A stretch of 64,000 bases of DNA from Liolophura sinensis (GCF_032854445.1 NC_088307.1:15514017-15578016); one strand, 5' to 3'; numbered from the stretch's first letter, positions 1 through 13,950 are shown. Translations and numbers: made by a program. The notes: generated by a model not told the origin, from the letters alone.

Positions 1-2356
1 CGTGTAAAGACACGATCGTTAAACAAGAACATAGTGAATAAATCATGCTTTCAATAGCTACTAGCAATTGCAAAACTTTGGTAGCGACAATATTTCTTCA
101 TTTGGCATGAAACCCGAATCAAACAAATAAAATAAATAAATTTACGAGAGACCAAATGTCGCACGTCACAGTGGACTATTTTGTTTCGCTTGTCACTTTT
201 CCGTGTGAGCAATTCCGGGGAAAAGTTTCACTTACCCCTCGTATACTGTGACATCAGGTATCCACAGCAACTCGGCTGAAACTGACAAGTTATTTATTCC
301 CCATACATCTGGGTCCCAGGTCAGTCGGCAATCTGCCCATGTCTGTAACAACGAGAGATACGGCTGATTTACTGGAAAGGTAATATTTTATTTGAATTGA
401 CCTAGTTTGCCTGGTTTCCTGAGTCAAAAAAGGATGTTTTGTTTTAACGTGGTGGAGGTCTCCGTCGCGAGAAGATAACTAGTCCTTAGTGAATGGGTCG
501 CTTGTTCAAACCCAACTTTCAGCTGTGGCTTTACGGTTATTCGACGGACAAAAAGCAACTAAAATTATGTAATTGCTCATCAGTTATGGTCATTACTTCC
601 CTCGACATGTTTTTGTCATATTTCTGGATTTAGACTAGACAAATGCTTTCAACATGTCTCGTACTTGCGAGAATCACGGCATGTCTAAAATTGAGCAGTC
701 GTCAGCATTTGGCATCTTTTCCCACCACAATATGACTGACTGAATGAATAATGATGGCTTAACGCTACTTTCGCAGTATTTCGGCAATATCGTGGCGCAA
801 TATAACTGAAGCATGGTTAAAATAGCAGAGCAGAACAGATAACCCTTTTCTTCCCCTGTCGCATGTTTAGACGAGAGGAGACGAGGGCTTTCGTAAACAC
901 GCGGTTAAATGGTGCGATTTTAAAGTAGTTAATGGACCGAGTATACATCTTGCACATTCGCTCCTGCCGACTGAACGCTGCAGTTAACAGCTACCGTAAA
1001 ATCTCGTCTTTCTGTCGCGTAAGTCTCCAAGGCTCCCACCATATGTTGCAGCTGTAGAAACACGCGCCGTTTTGATTTGCCGATTCGGTTTATTAAATGA
1101 TATAAACACAACTGCGATACATGCATACAGCGCATAGGATCAAACAATACATGTACTGTCTCCGATAAAAGCACTATAGCTCTACCTAAATTAAAATATG
1201 GCCACATAATCGAGAGCAATGTGTTGTATGTGATTCGCTATTCTACTCTGAAAATCAATCCGTTAATTAATCCGTTACCATGAATTTTTCATTGTCATGT
1301 GATACTGGAAGTATTCAGCGGTTCTACAAATTGACAGCTGTATAAGTAATGACAGCATAAAGCCATGCGGCACAGAAGCTTTCACCTACATAATACATTA
1401 TTCACAAATTGCCCAAAGTCAGAGGTATTAATTTAAAGCGCTACTTTGTACCAACAGGTGGCGCTCTTTCATGTAAACGTCAGCCTCTCCCATTTGTACT
1501 GACATGATTTGTCTCATTCTCATCAGATTCCGTGAGATCACTTGAGAACAAGCCACTGATGTGTGGAAGAGTTCGGCTTCCTGCAAAGGATATATCTAAT
1601 GAAGGCCTGATTAAGCTATATTTACATTCTCCTCAATAACTGCTTTTAACGGCTTTTAACCTGTTTTAATTTCCTTTCATTGCCAGACCAATAATTCGAA
1701 ATAATTCTTACATTCAGTTAAAAAATAACACAGAATACTTTGAATGAATGTAGGTGAATTCTGATTTGAGAAAAACATGAAACAAACAGAGAAAAACATC
1801 TCTGGAAATTAAGTCAAAGAAATACTCTTTTAAAGTGCCAGATCAAGGTATACCTACCACTTCTACCAATCGTTTGTATTAAGCTAGTGCATCTTTTATT
1901 ATTATTATTTCCACCTGCTTTGCTTGTTACGTCATCTTTTTTTTTGTCAAATTAAAGCAAAAGGAGTAAGCATGAAATATCCAGAATACAGAAAGTTTCC
2001 CTGACTGACGAGAATTTGCTGACGTCTTAATAACAAAAAATTCCCGGCCAATGATGGAAAATATGCATAAAGTAAAAGAGTTATTCAAAAAATATAATAT
2101 ATATGGCTAAAAAATTATCACATTCTCTTCTTTTTGCTTTTCCATATCATTCTGTCTTTGACTTAAAACCTTAATCTTGTTTTATAGTACCTTTTCATCC
2201 TTTAAGTCAAAAGTTAAAATCTTTATTTTTAGTACCTCAAGTTCAAATTTTGTCACGTCTTAACATGAAATTTATTATGTTACTCCATAAAAATAATATC
2301 TGAATTTACATATCAAATTTTGAATTAAGCCAGACATGTCTTTGTATGTTTGTATG
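1..2356. other. No gene seen; AT-rich unique DNA
   Basis: I found no exon with flanking splice signals, no recognisable protein and no strong repeat. Short open frames here look like chance. Confidence 0.5.
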
Positions 2357-2412
2357 TATGCTTGGGTTTAAGGTCGTACTTAACAATTTTTCTGTCATAT
2401 GACGGCGAGAGG
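2357..2412 (-). repeat. Fragment of SINE family B tail
   Basis: The stretch resembles the 3' tail of SINE family B in reverse orientation (gcttgggtttaaggtcgtac, then acaatttttctgtcatatgacg). The tRNA-like head and the ACTC repeat are absent, so this is an old fragment. Confidence 0.5.
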
Positions 2413-3650
2413 GCAGTTGATGTGAACATGTCTTTGTGAAATTGGTCCCAGTTCACATCGTATTTAATGTGTCTTTGAACTATAGTTTATATCAGGCATG
2501 ACGCTCGGTGGTGCAAAGACTGGCATTAAACCCGACATAATCATATCATATTGCTACCTCACTAGAACAGCAGGCCGAGGACACCAAATACCCGGTCTCA
2601 ACCAGTACTTGACCTCCTCTCACGCTGAGAACGTTCTAAGATTGCTTACAAGGGGGATCGCGGGATATTCGTGTGACAAAGGGCTGTCTATTTAATTGAA
2701 CAAAGCTGTTTTGTGCATTTTACACTGGTAAATATTTCCCACGTTGGTCTAAGGCACAAATGTGCAGGGGCGAAGTGCTCTTGGTATTAAAAATAGCGTG
2801 ATTACAACGAGCTTTATTTTAAAAAAAATTACAAAATAACACACCTGTCCAGTAATTATATCTTTTCTATTCGTCAAACTTTTTGAAATACGCCATTGGT
2901 AAGAGGACTAAACTAGTCATGTATATCTATCTCAAAGTTTTCCCCTGCCATCCAACGAATGACATGCGTTGAACATGGTGAAACAGCTTTACCTAAGTTT
3001 TTATTTTGCAGGGTAAGCTCTTCAAAACGTGAAGAATTTGTCATACCTTGCAACAGATATCTTGCCGTGACATCTTTTGGAAACTTCCTATATATGGACA
3101 ACTCCCGTTTAAATTGGCATGTATGTCACAAAATATCACGGCAACAAAATCATTCATTTCTTAAAACGGGTGTTGAATAAGTTCAGATCGACTCACCCAT
3201 CTCATCCAGGTCATTGCTGTTAACACCTGAGACTGCTCCTTCTGTGAAAATAATAAAATATATATCTGTATACTAATACTAATCTATCATTATATTGATC
3301 TTCACAATGCACTCATGAATATTTCACCTAAACGACGGCGAGAAGAAACCATCACCAAAAATGTTGCTCATGCCAGGTTGACTGAAGAGAAAAGTTCAAG
3401 CTGCATGTGGTGGTATGGCATGGTATCACGCGAAAGTAAGGGCATATAATTTATATACCCAGAGCTTGAAGTTGACAACCACCTAAAGAGTAACGAAAAT
3501 CAATGCGTTCGTGTAACCTTTAACCTTGAGGTTACACACTGATGTCCTTACGCTGACGTATGCAATTGGTATTCATTCGTAATCTCGTTCAAGTGTTTAC
3601 GGTAATCAGGCCGTACACACTTCAGACAAAGACAGTGCATGCAGTATTAT
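2413..3650. other. No gene seen
   Basis: AT-rich DNA with no supported exon or recognised repeat. Confidence 0.45.
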
Positions 3651-3774
3651 CAAGCAACCTGGGGATGGATGTCGGTTTCCTCCGGGCTCTGCCTTGTTTC
3701 CTCCCACCACAACGCTGGTCACCGTGGTATAAGTTAAATATATAATGGTATAAAACACCAATCAAATAAATAAA
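3651..3774 (+). repeat. SINE family A, 5'-truncated copy
   Basis: The 3' half of the SINE A consensus is present: the gcaacctg segment, tttcctccgggctctgcc, then the tail taaaacaccaatcaaataaa. The tRNA-like head is missing and divergence is moderate. Confidence 0.75.
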
Positions 3775-5880
3775 GTATTTATCAAGTACTAAAAGAAACA
3801 AGGGTTGAGATTTCAGATTTCACTGATCACTATTTCGTAAGTGCAGGAATATAAATGCTAGAATAAAAGACGGACATCCCATACTGCTCAGTTAATAAAC
3901 ACCAGCAATGTTGTCCTAATAGAAATAGGCAAATCCTTGGTCCAAACGGAGTATATTACTGTGATTATCTCTGAATACGTATAATTTCCAAGAGTAAGTG
4001 AATTTGATGGATAACGTCTTTCTTGCCTGATAAGATTCCCTTAGGCTTGTTTATACCAGCTTGATGGAGAGTGAAAAAGTATAATTGAGATAAATTAAGA
4101 TTTTTTCACTCTTAAGCCAGGTGTTAAGAAATCTTCCAATTTGGGCTTGACTACATCTCTTTTCCAACACTGATTAAACCCTTTCCAGCTCTTTGTAATT
4201 ATGTTGTAAGACAGTGTTGTCTTAAGACAGTGTAAGACAGGCATGCTGGATGAACGTTTTTCCATTTACTTGATGGTTACACAGGCTGCATACAAAAGCA
4301 GGCATTATTTATCCCTCCAAGATACTGCACCAACAGTTTTGGACACTTCTGATAATAACAATTATTCAGAGTTTTTCTTTACAAGAGTTAAGCTAATATA
4401 TTCAGTGGTATGAACTACGGAACTTCCAAAATACACAAGTAGGGAACCTTAGAAGAAAATTTCAGGACTGTTGCACCTTCTATTTTACAACTGTATGTGA
4501 GAATGGAAAGAGATCTACAGATATTAGTCCAAGCTTTTGTCTTAAACACTTAATTAGGTGCATATTAATAACCTTGGCATATGTTGTGTCTATACACTAT
4601 GTGATAAGGGTAAGTCCCGTTATGCTCGGTATAAACCAAGTACAGGCGAATCTTAAAGACAAGCTGTTCAATCCGGGTCAGATGGACGGGTGGGGGAAAA
4701 GCTGGAAAGCCTGGGGTAAACCATCAATGTTCCGTGAGTTACTTACTAGTAAATATTTTATTCCCGCATGTGATGCATAGATATGCACAACATACTGGTG
4801 GAAGAAATATGCCTCACAACAAACGTTCGACATTTCTGTCACCAAGATCACTGTTCAAGGCCGGACTAAACCCACACCTTATGATTGTCTTGTTTTTGAC
4901 CGAAAATTACATTTTTACGGCTCCGTAAGATATTTATTTTACTGATTTATTTTTCTGTATTTATCTTACCCGCGCAAGTAGAGAGCTGGGAATGCGTCCA
5001 TTTAAACTTCAGGAGATTTTTCTCCGAGTACCTTCGTGGTTGGATCCTTTTTGAAAACATGAATGTTTTCCTGGAAAGTTTTAAATGTTCATGAACATAA
5101 ACTCATCTACTCAACAACACCGGAGGTAAACGCAGGCAATTCGAGCGTGGATTAAACTATAAATTGTTTAAGATTTAGCTGTAATTGTGTACTTGCCAAA
5201 CGCATTCTTCCTCGCGAGGACCCTTTCCCCCCGCCTCTTTACTCGCGAACTGTGGTCGCTACTACATGTATATATTTACTTAAGATTGGAAGGCTGTATT
5301 AAAAGAATGGATAATTGGGTAACCTATAAATTTGTACAACAAGGATATAAACGAACCCGAGATACGAACGGTTTTGTTGTCCCTCAAACTGTCAAGCGAT
5401 AAGTCATACATGTTCCGGGGTTACTCAATAAGTGACGCCTACATTAACACGTTAGATAATCAGGGTATTACACATACGCACACACAAACCAAGAACAAAG
5501 AAAAGGTATGGGAAGGTTTATCGGGTGAAAATGTCAATATGGCCTTTCTGTCCACAATCAACAAATTAGTTATCGATATCAGCGGAGCAGCAGCGTGAAT
5601 ACGGCAACAGCTTGGATGGACAATACAAAGGACTGTACTATGACTCCCAGGTGAAAGAGGTCACGCCTAATTAGTAGATGAGATATAGTCTAGTACAGAG
5701 GACCTGTCGACTTGCCTTGTGTGAGGCCAAATCGAACAGCGTGGTATCTGATCCAGTGGGCATATGAATAAACCAAAAGTGGTCTAACACCTGTTTTCAT
5801 GATTCAAACAACCGCTTGATCAACGACTGAACCAATGTCATCATATAGAAGCGTACATGAACCTATTGTCATATTTATAG
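3775..5880. other. No gene seen
   Basis: Several open frames of 60-90 codons occur, but none resembles a known family or has convincing splice signals. Confidence 0.45.
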
Positions 5881-5881
5881 T

Positions 5882-6818
5882 ATGAGCCCAGCGCCAGCGT
5901 ACTGAAAGTGTGAACCCAGCGTCAGCATACTGAAAGTGTGAACCCAGCCTCAGCATACTGAAAGTGTGAACCCAGCGTCAGCGTACTGAAAGTGTGAACC
6001 CAGCGTCAGCGTACTGAAAGTGTGAACCCAGCGTCAGCATACTGAAAGTGTGAACCCCGCCTCAGCATACTGAAAGTGTGAACCCAGCGTCAGCGTACTG
6101 AAAGTGTGAACCCAGCGTCAGCATACTGAAAGTGTGAACCCAACGTCAGCATACTGAAAGTGTGAACCCAGCGTCAGCATACTGAAAGTGTGAACCCAGC
6201 GTCAGCATACTGAAAATGTAAACCCAGCGCCAGCACATTGATAGTTTGAACCCATCAACACCATACTGAAAGTGTGAACACATCGACACCATACTGAAAG
6301 TATGAACTCAGCGTCACAATACTGAAAGTGTGAATCCAGCGCCAGCACATTGATAGTTTGAACCCATCGACACCATACTGAAAGTGTGAACACATCGACA
6401 CCATACTGAAAGTGTTAACAGATCGACACCATACTGAAAACGTGAACCCATCAACATCATACTGAAAGTGTGAATCAATCGCCGCCATATTGACAGTATG
6501 AACCCAGCGTTGTCATACTGATGGAGTGAACCCAATGCCACATTACTAATACTGTGAGCGGCATCCGCAATAATGATAGTGTGAACCCAATGTCACCATA
6601 CTGATAGTGTGAATCCAATGCCAACACACTTGACAGTGTAAATCCAATGCCACCATACTGACAGTATGAACTCAGTGCCACCACCAACATACTGAAGGTG
6701 TGACCCAGCGCCACCATACTGACTGAGTGAACCTAATGCTACCAAACTGATAGTGTGAACCCAATGCCACCATGTTGTTCGTGTGCGCCCAATGCCACCA
6801 TATTGATAGTGATAATTC
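5882..6818. repeat. 28-bp minisatellite, about 33 copies
   Basis: Units follow the pattern actgaaagtgtgaacccagc plus gtcagcat, spaced exactly 28 bp at the left end. The array is zoned: AGCGTCAGCATA units on the left, ATCGACACCATA units in the middle (about 6250-6450), AATGCCACCATA units on the right. Divergence rises to the right. Because 28 is not a multiple of three, the long minus-strand open frames across it do not encode a periodic peptide in one frame. Confidence 0.95.
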
Positions 6819-9800
6819 AATTCGAAAAAAAACCCCAAAACAAAGACACATAAATGTTCAGAGAAAAATTACACAATTATAACTAAAAATACTCTCCGGA
6901 CGGTACATCTTATCTGGATCCATATTTATACAAAGACCAAACGCAGACCATTACAAAGGGCATAGTTTCAATTTTGACAGTGTAAATTATCCTTACTTGG
7001 ACAGCAATATATCGTACGGCCCTGCATATGGCGTGTGCATATCTCGCCTTGTGACATTTGTGAGATACTGTGTGTTATGTGACGATTTCAACCAACGTCT
7101 CAAGTTATTACTATTCAAAGTTTCTTAAGTTTACAGTGAGTGTAATTCTCTTGTAAGTAAATATGGCTTTGTCTGATTGGGATTATTGACTCGGAACGTC
7201 TATCTTGGCTGACAGCTGGTATACGAATATCTGTTTCGGCGCATACATTTGTTCATTTCTGTTGCATTTCGGTCACCTTTGTTGATCCGTGGTGATGTCA
7301 GAAATCCCACGCTTATGGCGCACCTCCATGTTACAAATTGTTGTGACAGATGCTGTTTGGCTGGTCAGTTTTGATCAAGTTAGGATATATGTATACTGGT
7401 TATCCAAACAACGTCTGTTTTTTTTTTCACTCCATTAGTACTTTACGCTTTTCGCAAGAATAACCCAAGAGGAAAGAACCAGATAGAGCCGGAAGGAAAC
7501 AAAAGTGTAAGTGAAACAAAAGTGTAACACAGTCTAGCCAGCAGGATAGACAGGGAAGAACATGAAAATAAATATACAGTGTCGTATAGTGCCGTATATT
7601 TCTCATTCAATTCAAGTGATAGTCTTTTGGCTTAGGTCTGATGGGCAGGGAGAAGAAAATCATCCAACTTTTTTTCTGATATCGCGATGTTTGTAAAGAT
7701 GCTTTGTTGGACTCATGCCATTTGATGTATCACTATAGATGACACCGAAACTTTCCCATATAAAAACGTTATCGAGTTCTGAAGTGCAACAGTTGGCCGG
7801 GTAAGGAAGGTGTCGGTATAAAGGTAATTGGTTCTAGAAAGGAGGATTCTAGCGAGATGGTCATAACGACGATAAATGATCGCTGTTTTGATATACCTTC
7901 AACATTTCATTGCTGTTAATACTGCAGAATGTTTCCCAGTATGCAACATGGTCATTTTATTGGTGCAGGAAACTGGAGGCCCAAGAACAATTAGAACATG
8001 GGAATCTCATGCTGGGCATGGTAAACAATTAATATCATTCGTTTACTTCATTTGTTTAAAGCATTGCTTAATTATTTGTTTATATTGTTGGCGATTTACA
8101 CCGTATTTAATAAAAGTAATTGATTACAATTACCAGCTAACAATTAGGTAACAGTCTTCACTATCTTTTGATGGATACACATTGCCCTGTTAAGCACACG
8201 TAGTAAATGTGGAAATTTTGTCATATTTGTTCATTTATTTTATTAGTGTTTGGTGCCGTTTTAAGAATTTAATAATTTTCCGGATCAAGAAGGAATTTTA
8301 TTTCCTATCTCGTTGTGACTAGCGTATTTCTCATAGTTATGAGTTATTCAGCGATTCAATTAATCTAATCGGTTATGTGATGTAATAATGTTCAACGCCA
8401 AGTGGGTCAAATTTCCCTGTGGCTACAGGACATAGCCGATTGATGGTGTCTTTGAGAACTATCTAAGTTAATTGGGTATTCACCTCTGTATATTTACCTC
8501 TGTCAACGGTTTTTTAGGTACCTGAAAAAGTCGGTGGTTTACTCCCCTTTTCTCTACCCAAAAGTAAAATTGTTGAACATGACACTAAATATCAACGAGA
8601 TACATATATAAATATATAAATTTGACCACTATAGTACACATGAAAAATTATTATAAACAGTGTTACATGAATAAAATAAATGAATAAAGGTCCAGATGAT
8701 AATGACAGTTGATTTGTATAATTGTTGAAGTGTTTTATATAGGGTACTGAACTCTAGATCCTTCTCTAGATTCTAGACGAGGCAAAGCAAATAATTGCAT
8801 TTGACTGGAAAGTTTATTTCCTAATTTAGCAAAATGAATTTTATTATCATGCCAGAGATTTGAATAATATTTTGAGAAATTAATGGAAAACAAAACTAAC
8901 CAAATCGACAATTTGTCGGAGAGACATGTCCAACGAGACATTCACATTTCCGGTCGACTCCTCGCAACGTGGAAACAGGTTCCGGTCATAATGGCGTGCA
9001 GTGAAGAGTTCTGTGAATAGTCGTGTCTCGTTGTGAAGAAACACAGGGTCACTGGAAACTGGAATGGAAAAACATATATGAACCAGATAAGACGATTAGA
9101 TTTAAGGAGAGTTTGTCAAAGAAAGAATGTATATTTCCCAACCATTTAACTTCCAAGTGTATAAGTGGAATACAATTATAAAATGTAACAACAGATATAC
9201 ATGTATACATACGTTTCATGTTAAGAAATTTTTTTCTCAATTCTGCCTTGCTTGTAATTTGCTACTAACTTAGGTAAATTTACAAGAGACCGTATTTCAC
9301 CGGTTACGTGTGACCATTTGACAACTATCACACTGTCTTCGTTTCTGTGGGTTCTTTCTCTATGCTGTACGTCTTAATTATATTTAGCTTGTACGCTGTG
9401 TTCACCACAAAACGTCTTTGAACAGAGCGTAAGCCATAGGTTATACAGGGTATGTCGTTGAGAGAGAGTACTCTGCCAGCGGCACTAGCTTGGGGCTTGA
9501 CACAGGCAGATGCAGAACTATGTACTGGAATTTCTCCGTATTTTGTTGAATTGTCCGTTGATAACAAAAACAATATGGAAAACTGAAACTTGGCGATGGA
9601 TATGTAATCATAAAGAATGAGGTCGGCATTAAGCTGTCAACAACAGGTCGCTTGGTGTATCTCAGTCCATAAGCTGAGAGTGGATTATTGCTGATATATC
9701 ATACAACTGACATCTTGCTGTTACTATGACCATTGGGGTGGAGTGGGTTGGGGGTGGTATGGGGTTAGGTTGTGGAGGATGGACACCACAGAACCACACA

Positions 9801-9829
9801 AGAAATTTTTTCTATTATTATATTTCTTC
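6819..9829. other. No gene seen
   Basis: AT-rich DNA with a few short A/T runs. No exon or repeat that I can support. Confidence 0.45.
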
Positions 9830-9839
9830 ATATATTGTC

Positions 9840-9980
9840 GAGGCCTCCGTGGCCGAGGTCGTTGGCAAGCCAGAACAGAGCACTGGCCCAGGAGCCTCTC
9901 ACCAATGCTGGCCGCCGTCCTATAAGCTAAATATTCTAGAATACGACGTAAAAAACACCAATCAAATAAATAAATAAATA
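9840..9980 (+). repeat. Short SINE A variant, head joined to tail, with target duplication
   Basis: It begins with the tRNA-like head (ggcctccgtggccgag, box A region; then gcccaggagcctctcaccaatg) and jumps directly to ctggccgccgtcctataagc and the tail ending in AAATA units. About 130 bp of the usual body, including the box B region, is missing. A 10-bp direct repeat ATATATTGTC flanks it at 9830-9839 and 9981-9990, so the short form itself was probably inserted. Confidence 0.85.
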
Positions 9981-10545
9981 ATATATTGTCAAACTATATG
10001 TTAGATAAGTTTAAATATATTTTAAAAAATAGGAAATCTCAACGCTTCGATTACACCGAGAAAGTGGGGACATCTTTATCAGCTTAGCTTCGTAATAAAT
10101 GTTTACTAAAGACAGTCATATATTCACGGGTTTAATTCGTAAGACAAAATTTATTTCAAATTCCAACATTAGACGGAAAGGATATTATCCTATGCATTTA
10201 ACGGCATACAGTAGGCTGATGGTTAGCAACGAGTATTTAGCTTGGTCTATTTCACCGGCTACACCTGTTACATAACAGCTTCATCCGCATATCAGGGAAG
10301 CCCGTGCGTCATTCCGCTGACGATCTGTCACTGTGAGCAGGTTGGCAATCAATCTCAGCGACAGGCGGACGATTTCCCATCTTGTTTTCACATACCGGCA
10401 TTTGGGGACATCATGAAAGAATGGAGGCCACTGCCGTTTAGATATTAATAATAAAAATTCATGGTATGCCTTAATATTTGTTGAGACAGGGCCCGTTGTG
10501 GTATACTCACACACACTGTTTTGTTTATTCGACTCTCTATCAGAC

Positions 10546-10695
10546 AGGGTCTGTTAGCAACCTGCAGATGGTCGTGGGTTTCCCCCGAGCTCTACCGGAT
10601 TTCCACCCACCATAATATTGGCCGCCATCGTATAAGTGAAATATTCTTGAGTACGGCGTAAAACACCAATCAAATAAATAAATAAATAAATAAAT
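10546..10695 (+). repeat. SINE family A, 5'-truncated copy
   Basis: The consensus is present from gttagcaacctgcagatggt through the AAATA-rich tail. A second small tail fragment (ccgccgtcgtataagtga) follows at about 10752-10790. Confidence 0.85.
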
Positions 10696-10799
10696 CTGAC
10701 AAACTTCCGAAATAATAAGGGATATATTTATATTTGCTTTTTAAACTTAAATCCGCCGTCGTATAAGTGATATATTCTTGGGTATAAATAAACTACGTC

Positions 10800-11895
10800 A
10801 TTCTGATTTGGCCCATCCCCACGTGATACATACTCATATGCTAAACTCGACTGCCGTGGCTAGAATGTATTGACATTGTTGAACCTTATTCCCATGAGTT
10901 CATTAAACGAGAATAATTGTAGAAATATCAGCTATTCATTCTGTCAGGTGCATGACATTAATAACCGTCTAGATCAATTTTTACCTGCATCGTGAAATGT
11001 AATCCCCGCGCTGCGAAACCTGGGGTACTTCAGTAAACAATCGCACGGTTCCCATCCCACGAGACCTGGCTGCTCTGAATACAAACTTAAACAGAATTTG
11101 TGGCCATTTTATTTACCTGGCGGAAGTGTTCCCTGTCAGTCGTCGGGTTCTGGTTTTGGAAGCAACTGTCTTTGGTGAATTCGTTAAGGAATAAAGACAG
11201 TTTGGTGCACATGTTGAGCATTACAGGCAGTCTGTGCATACTGGAAGGTTGCAAGTTTATCAGCTTTAGGTCTTATTTAGGAAAGATTGTTTCAGTATAT
11301 ATGAAACAGATTCGGTGGTACATTAACGCAGCTGTAACACATGACAGTGTTTATCTAGCTGTAACGCATCGACAAGTAAGTAGTAATTTATGAACCTATT
11401 ATTCTATAATGAATCAGGTGCGACTACAACCATAATTACAATTTGAACCAAAATGTGGTTGATACAGTGACATAGTCGCGATATTGTGCCTAAATTGTGC
11501 ACAAGCAACTGGTCAGTAATGGCCAGATCACTTGCTTGTCAACCTTTAGTGTCGATGTAATGGCAAATTTTTAGTAAACTGTAACAACAAAGAAAATTAG
11601 CCGCCATTCGACAAAAATTCATGAAGCCGTGTACAGAAAATGTCCAAATAATAATGTAAATTCGGGCAAATTATCACCTAACAGAGATCGATTATAGTGA
11701 ATATATCCAGCATTGAAAGTTCAAATTCCTAACGACCTTATCCCATGTAATTCAATCTTACACAAAAAGGATACTACTAGTTATTTTGGGTTTTTTTTTT
11801 TTTGTTTGCGTTCAGTGTCATGCACAAATTATACACAGAACTGGTGGAACACGTAAATATTTGATATTGTAATCCCGAGAGGTGTCAGGCTTGCT
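10800..11895. other. No gene seen
   Basis: No supported exon or repeat. A poly(T) run lies near 11790. Confidence 0.4.
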
Positions 11896-12345
11896 TTGAG
11901 TGTTTTCACGGCACTATTGTTACTGCATGGGGTCTCAGGCCACCTGTCAGGGCTTGGCACTACTGCAGTTGCGTGGTGTGTCAGGCCTCTTATCAGGGCA
12001 TTGCAAAATTGTGAAGGTGTGGGTGTCAGACCTGTTGTCAGGGCATGTCACTATTGCAACTGCGTGGGGTGTCAGACCTGTTGTCAGGGCATGGCACTAT
12101 TGCAACTGCATGTGGTATTAGGCCTCTTGTCAGGGGATTGCAAAATTGTGAAGGTGTGGGTGTCTTTTCTTTGGATAATGAAAAATCACCTGTTGTCCGT
12201 GCATGGCACTATTGCAATTGCATGGGGTGTCAGACCTGTTGTCCATGCATGGCACTATTGCAATTGCATGGGGTGTCAGACCTGTTGTCCGTGCATGGCA
12301 CTATTGCAATTGCATGGGGTGTCAGGCCTCCTGTATCATGTTTAT
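11896..12345. repeat. 46-bp minisatellite, about 9-10 copies
   Basis: Units contain gcatggcactattgcaattg and gggtgtcagacctgttgtcc. The rightmost copies start at 12201, 12247 and 12293 (46-bp spacing). The 155-codon open frame across it is a by-product of the repeat; I do not call a gene. Confidence 0.9.
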
Positions 12346-13034
12346 GTCATAAATTGTAATTGAACTCCTTTACTCGAGGATCTCTACCCGATAACTACTC
12401 ATCTATGAAAATATGGTATTCATCATGCCATGATAGTACATAGTACATTTTGTAAACGAATTTTAAGGTGTTGTTCTCTTCTGCTAGATTACGCGTTTGT
12501 ATAAGATCATAATTCCATTCTGCACAACAGACCGTGTGATGAAGTCCTTACGAAGTGCCGCAACCACTAATAAATTAAACACGCTTAAATAAACACACAA
12601 AACATGTGCAGAGAGTGAAAAATGTAGGATTATGCGGAATACTAATATTGATGCTTTTGTACACATTATCTAGAAACGTGCATAGCCATTCATTGAGGTG
12701 AGCAAATGGATAATTCAATTTCCAGCCTGTTTGTACAGTACTGTCTCTACACAGACCGATTGTTACAGGCTGATCGAGGTATTCCAAGCGTTCAGCTATG
12801 TATTCCAAGTGGCTTTAAACAAGTCAGTGTGTTATGTGCTCTCCCCGCCAACCTAATCGTGCTTATTGAGATAGTAGGTTACATCAGAACCTTAATACGT
12901 GTTACAGCAACAGTTTAATAAATACTGAGAACCAACAGTTTACTACCCAGGTACCGTTTGTTTACAGCAGAAGTATATTTCAATGAGACTAAGGTGTAAA
13001 TTTGTCAACTTACTATCTTATAGTTAAAAGTACA

Positions 13035-13720
13035 CTGAACAAAAAATGAAACTTCACATTTTGAAAAAAAGAATCATACTGAAAATGGGTAGTGCAAGGT
13101 CGTTAATATGGACGAATACCATAATGGCCTTGTCTAAAGTCACGTGACCACAGTTTCATAACGTGTGGAGAATTTGCTAGTGATAAGTAAAAACATGCTA
13201 ACCATCCTGGAGAGATGAACAATGTTCATGCTACGTCCTACAAATGTTTCAGGCTGGCCAGTTTGCTGTGGTTGTCAACACCGTCAGTAAGAAACGCACT
13301 GTTTAGGGGTCTCGTAACTGCCCAGACAGAACGAAACCGCTTGCGTGCTGCCCATCTTCGTGCTCCGACGCACGATTCTGACACAAATAAATCGCAATGA
13401 ACGTCCACGCTGGAAAAATCTCCCCTGCACTGGAACCAGAGTAAATGGAATAGGATTGTGTTTTGCGACGAATAACGTTTTACACTGCGATTTGCCGACG
13501 GAAGAGTGCGAGCGAGGCTTCGGAGCGGTTAACGTTACGCCCAGTGCTGCGTTAACGGAGTTAATCGATTTCGTGACGATAGCGTTATGTTTGGGCAGCT
13601 TTCTGCGGGAACATGCGCTTACGTCTTCTTGTAATTCATGGGAACCTAAATACACAGGGTGGGTTGGCGCACGCGGTATTGAACAAGCTCCGATGCAGAT
13701 GACTAGTTTCTCTGACTCTA
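13035..13720 (+). pseudogene. Tc1/mariner-like transposase relic
   Basis: In the frame through 13432-13512 the translation reads WNRIVFCDE, a stop, then RFTLRFADGRVR. This matches the block around the first catalytic Asp of Tc1-type transposases (FxDESRF followed by DGR). Downstream in the same frame, R-Y-A-Q-C-C-V-N-G-V-N-R-F resembles the usual stretch before the GGGSVMVWG motif, but it is decayed. Upstream near 13320, RNRLRAAHLRA resembles the linker between the DNA-binding and catalytic domains. Several stops and frame changes break the gene, and the second Asp region is not recognisable. The string ctgaacaaaaaatgaaactt at 13035 may belong to a terminal repeat, but no right partner was found. 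Confidence 0.7.
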
Positions 13721-13758
13721 CCCAGAAAATAGCTGGAGTCATATCTATTTATATAGAA

Positions 13759-13894
13759 TATTTATTTAATTTCTTTTATTGGTGTTTTACGTTGTACTCA
13801 AGAATGTTTCACTTATACGACAGCTGCCAGCCTTTTTGGTGGGAGGAAACCGGACAGAGCCCGGGGGAAACCCACGACCATCTGCAGGTTGCTA
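13759..13894 (-). repeat. SINE family A, partial copy
   Basis: Reverse-orientation tail and body: ttggtgttttacgttgtact, then gggaggaaaccggacagagc and cccacgaccatctgcaggtt. The tRNA-like head is missing. A short tail-like piece in the opposite orientation lies between this copy and the next. Confidence 0.8.
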
Positions 13895-13950
13895 CGGGGG
13901 CGTATAAAAATTGTTATGTACGACGTAAAAATCCAAACATACATACATTC

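Noticed and set aside
5882-6818. Regularly spaced repeats resembling a CRISPR array
   Set aside because: The 28-bp units are directly contiguous with no spacers, in an animal genome.
6202-6838. Overlapping minus-strand open frames of 60-80 codons
   Set aside because: They are products of the 28-bp minisatellite lacking stops.
11896-12363. 155-codon open frame with a Cys-rich repeating peptide
   Set aside because: It coincides exactly with the 46-bp minisatellite, and all three forward frames are similarly open.
13284-13742. 152-codon minus-strand open frame
   Set aside because: Antisense to the Tc1/mariner transposase relic, whose motifs are on the plus strand.
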